A stretch of DNA of 64,000 nucleotides from Micromonospora sp. C28SCA-DRY-2 (GTDB taxonomy: Bacteria > Actinomycetota > Actinomycetes > Mycobacteriales > Micromonosporaceae), in assembly GCF_030519475.1 (NCBI RefSeq), contig NZ_JAUMKD010000004.1, positions 397,501 through 461,500 of the forward strand, read 5' to 3'. The notes beneath the pieces were generated by a model. It saw only the letters and a program-made list of their open reading frames with translations, searched no databases and was not told the DNA's origin. The translations under genes and the position numbers were made by a program. Within the stretch, counting starts at the first letter, position 1. Every line of letters starts with the position of its first letter. This document shows positions 63,118 to 64,000 of this stretch, piece after piece.

Positions 63118-63885
63118 ATGACTGCGAGCGAGGGGCCCACCGTCGGGACGCTGGTCCTGCTGCGGCACGGCGAGAGCGACTGGAACGCCAAGAACCTCTT
63201 CACCGGCTGGGTCGACGTCGACCTCACCGAGAAGGGCGAGAACGAGGCGCGCCGCGGCGGCGAGCTGATGCGCGAGCACGGCCTGCTGCCGGACGTGGTG
63301 CACACCAGCGTGCTGCGGCGCGCGATCCGGACCGCCGAGCTGTCACTGAGCGCCGCGGACCGGCACTGGATCGCGGTCCGCCGGTCCTGGCGGCTCAACG
63401 AGCGCCACTACGGCGCGTTGCAGGGCAAGAACAAGAAGCAGACGCTGGACGAGTACGGCGAGGAGCAGTTCATGCTCTGGCGCCGGTCGTACGACACCCC
63501 GCCGCCGCCGATCGCCGACGACGACGAGTGGTCCCAGGTCGGCGACCCGCGGTACGCGCTGCTGCCGAGCGAGCTGATGCCGCGCACCGAGTGCCTCAAG
63601 GACGTCGTCGAGCGGATGCTGCCCTACTGGTACGACTCGATCGTGCCGGACATCCTGGCCGGCCGGACGGTGCTGGTGGCCGCGCACGGCAACTCGCTGC
63701 GGGCGCTGGTCAAGCACCTGGACCAGATCTCCGACGAGGCGATCGCCAAGCTCAACATCCCGACCGGCATCCCGCTGCGCTACGACCTCGACCCGCACCT
63801 GCGCCCGCTCACCCTGGGCGGCACCTACCTGGACCCGACGGCCGCCAAGGAGGCCGCCGCCGCGGTGGCCAACCAGGGCCGCTGA
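63118..63885 (+). CDS. gpmA: 2,3-bisphosphoglycerate-dependent phosphoglycerate mutase
   Basis: A 255-residue glycolytic enzyme. The phospho-His motif is LVLLRHGESDWNAKNLFTGWVDVDL (His 17), NERHYGALQGKNK follows, and the second His is in VLVAAHGNSLRALVKHLD. It interconverts 3- and 2-phosphoglycerate. M. tuberculosis gpm1 (Rv0489) is at the same syntenic position. The ATG at 63118 is 7 nt after CAGGAT, a weak -10. A hairpin follows the stop. Confidence 0.95.
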   Translation: MTASEGPTVGTLVLLRHGESDWNAKNLFTGWVDVDLTEKGENEARRGGELMREHGLLPDVVHTSVLRRAIRTAELSLSAADRHWIAVRRSWRLNERHYGALQGKNKKQTLDEYGEEQFMLWRRSYDTPPPPIADDDEWSQVGDPRYALLPSELMPRTECLKDVVERMLPYWYDSIVPDILAGRTVLVAAHGNSLRALVKHLDQISDEAIAKLNIPTGIPLRYDLDPHLRPLTLGGTYLDPTAAKEAAAAVANQGR

Positions 63886-63887
63886 AC

Positions 63888-63927
63888 GCCACCGGGCCCC
63901 GGCCGACCGGCCGGGGCCCGGGGTGGC
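63888..63927. terminator. Hairpin terminator between gpmA and phoU
   Basis: Inner perfect 11-bp stem 63894-63904 and 63909-63919, extended by GCCACC (63888-63893) with GGTGGC (63922-63927) after a 2-nt bulge. Confidence 0.82.
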
Positions 63928-63930
63928 GGC

Positions 63931-64000
63931 TCAGCTGGCCGAGGGCGCGGTCTCGCCGGTGATCAGGTAGATCACGTGCTCGGCGGTGTTCACCGCGTGG
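63931..64000 (-). CDS. phoU: PhoU phosphate-signalling protein, C-terminal end (partial)
   Basis: Only the last 22 residues are in the window: HAVNTAEHVIYLITGETAPSAS, ending at the stop at 63931. This matches the end of actinobacterial PhoU, where (D)HAVNTAEHVIYLITGE is highly conserved. PhoU couples PstB to the PhoR sensor. The rest lies outside. Placement beside gpm is the expected phoU/senX3/regX3 or phoR/phoP neighbourhood. Confidence 0.85.
   Translation of the reverse strand, partial: HAVNTAEHVIYLITGETAPSAS

Noticed and set aside
1..64000. tRNA, rRNA and insertion sequences
   Set aside because: No cloverleaf TPsiC or anticodon-arm sequence noticed, no transposase motif, no terminal inverted repeats with target duplications.

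Overview
The window is high-GC actinobacterial chromosome, most likely from Micromonospora or a close relative in Micromonosporaceae. This rests on the very high GC, the mycothiol genes (mshA, mshD and a mycothiol-type DinB-fold enzyme), a GlnR orphan regulator, GTTCACC-type PHO boxes, and many genes that start 6-7 nt after a TANNNT -10 box, which suggests leaderless mRNAs. I saw no rRNA, tRNA, CRISPR array, phage or transposase. It reads as core chromosome with small lineage-specific insertions.

Layout. 1-6.6 kb: end of a PrsW-type protease, a small membrane protein, a GroES-like protein, an AI-2E-type permease, a DinG-type helicase, a DUF402 protein and an ECF41 sigma factor with its probable own promoter. 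6.8-16 kb: phosphate region with a PPK2-family kinase, a DUF47 + Pit transporter pair behind a PHO box, an oxidoreductase, a NUDIX protein, and pstSCAB behind a second PHO box. 16-30 kb: mshD, polysaccharide deacetylase, glnR, a membrane protein, a DUF2993 (LmeA-like) protein, a cysteine-rich leader peptide, a sulfurtransferase and its DUF1416 partner, a glycogen-debranching-type enzyme, DsrE, nitrobindin, aminodeoxychorismate lyase, a Fur regulator and YgfZ. From memory this block is broadly collinear with M. tuberculosis Rv0811c-Rv0820. 30-45 kb: BKACE enzyme, asparaginase, hydrolases, then XRE regulator / HbhA-like / DUF2516 (compare Rv0474-Rv0476), AlaX-type editing protein, GNAT with a structured leader, a nucleotidyltransferase, an SDR with its WYL regulator, an ABC exporter plus two-component operon, an EI24 protein and a macro-domain protein. 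45-53 kb: a secreted small protein, RidA, and a cellobiose-type operon (binding protein, two permeases, GH1 beta-glucosidase, LacI regulator) with two palindromic operators. 53-64 kb: MurB (3' end apparently frameshifted), methyltransferase, SDR, MshA, YbjN protein, a lysine/alanine-rich histone-like protein, a candidate small RNA, two tandem MFS transporters, phosphoglycerate mutase and the end of PhoU (compare Rv0482-Rv0489).

The genes work together mainly in phosphate uptake and storage (PPK2, DUF47/Pit, PstSCAB, PhoU), thiol and sulfur metabolism (MshA, MshD, sulfurtransferase with Cys leader, DsrE, nitrobindin), nitrogen control (GlnR) and cello-oligosaccharide use. The most unusual structure is at 26.49-26.77 kb: a 34-codon membrane ORF, then three identical-type 59-bp repeats, each a 20-codon ORF whose stop overlaps the next GTG start, ending on the nitrobindin start codon. 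This forms a chain of GTGA start-stop overlaps. Other notable items are an in-frame perfect hairpin inside an MFS gene, overlapping divergent -10 boxes, the murB frameshift beside a long C-rich tract, a structured uORF leader ahead of a GNAT gene, and two dispersed families of palindromes at convergent gene ends.
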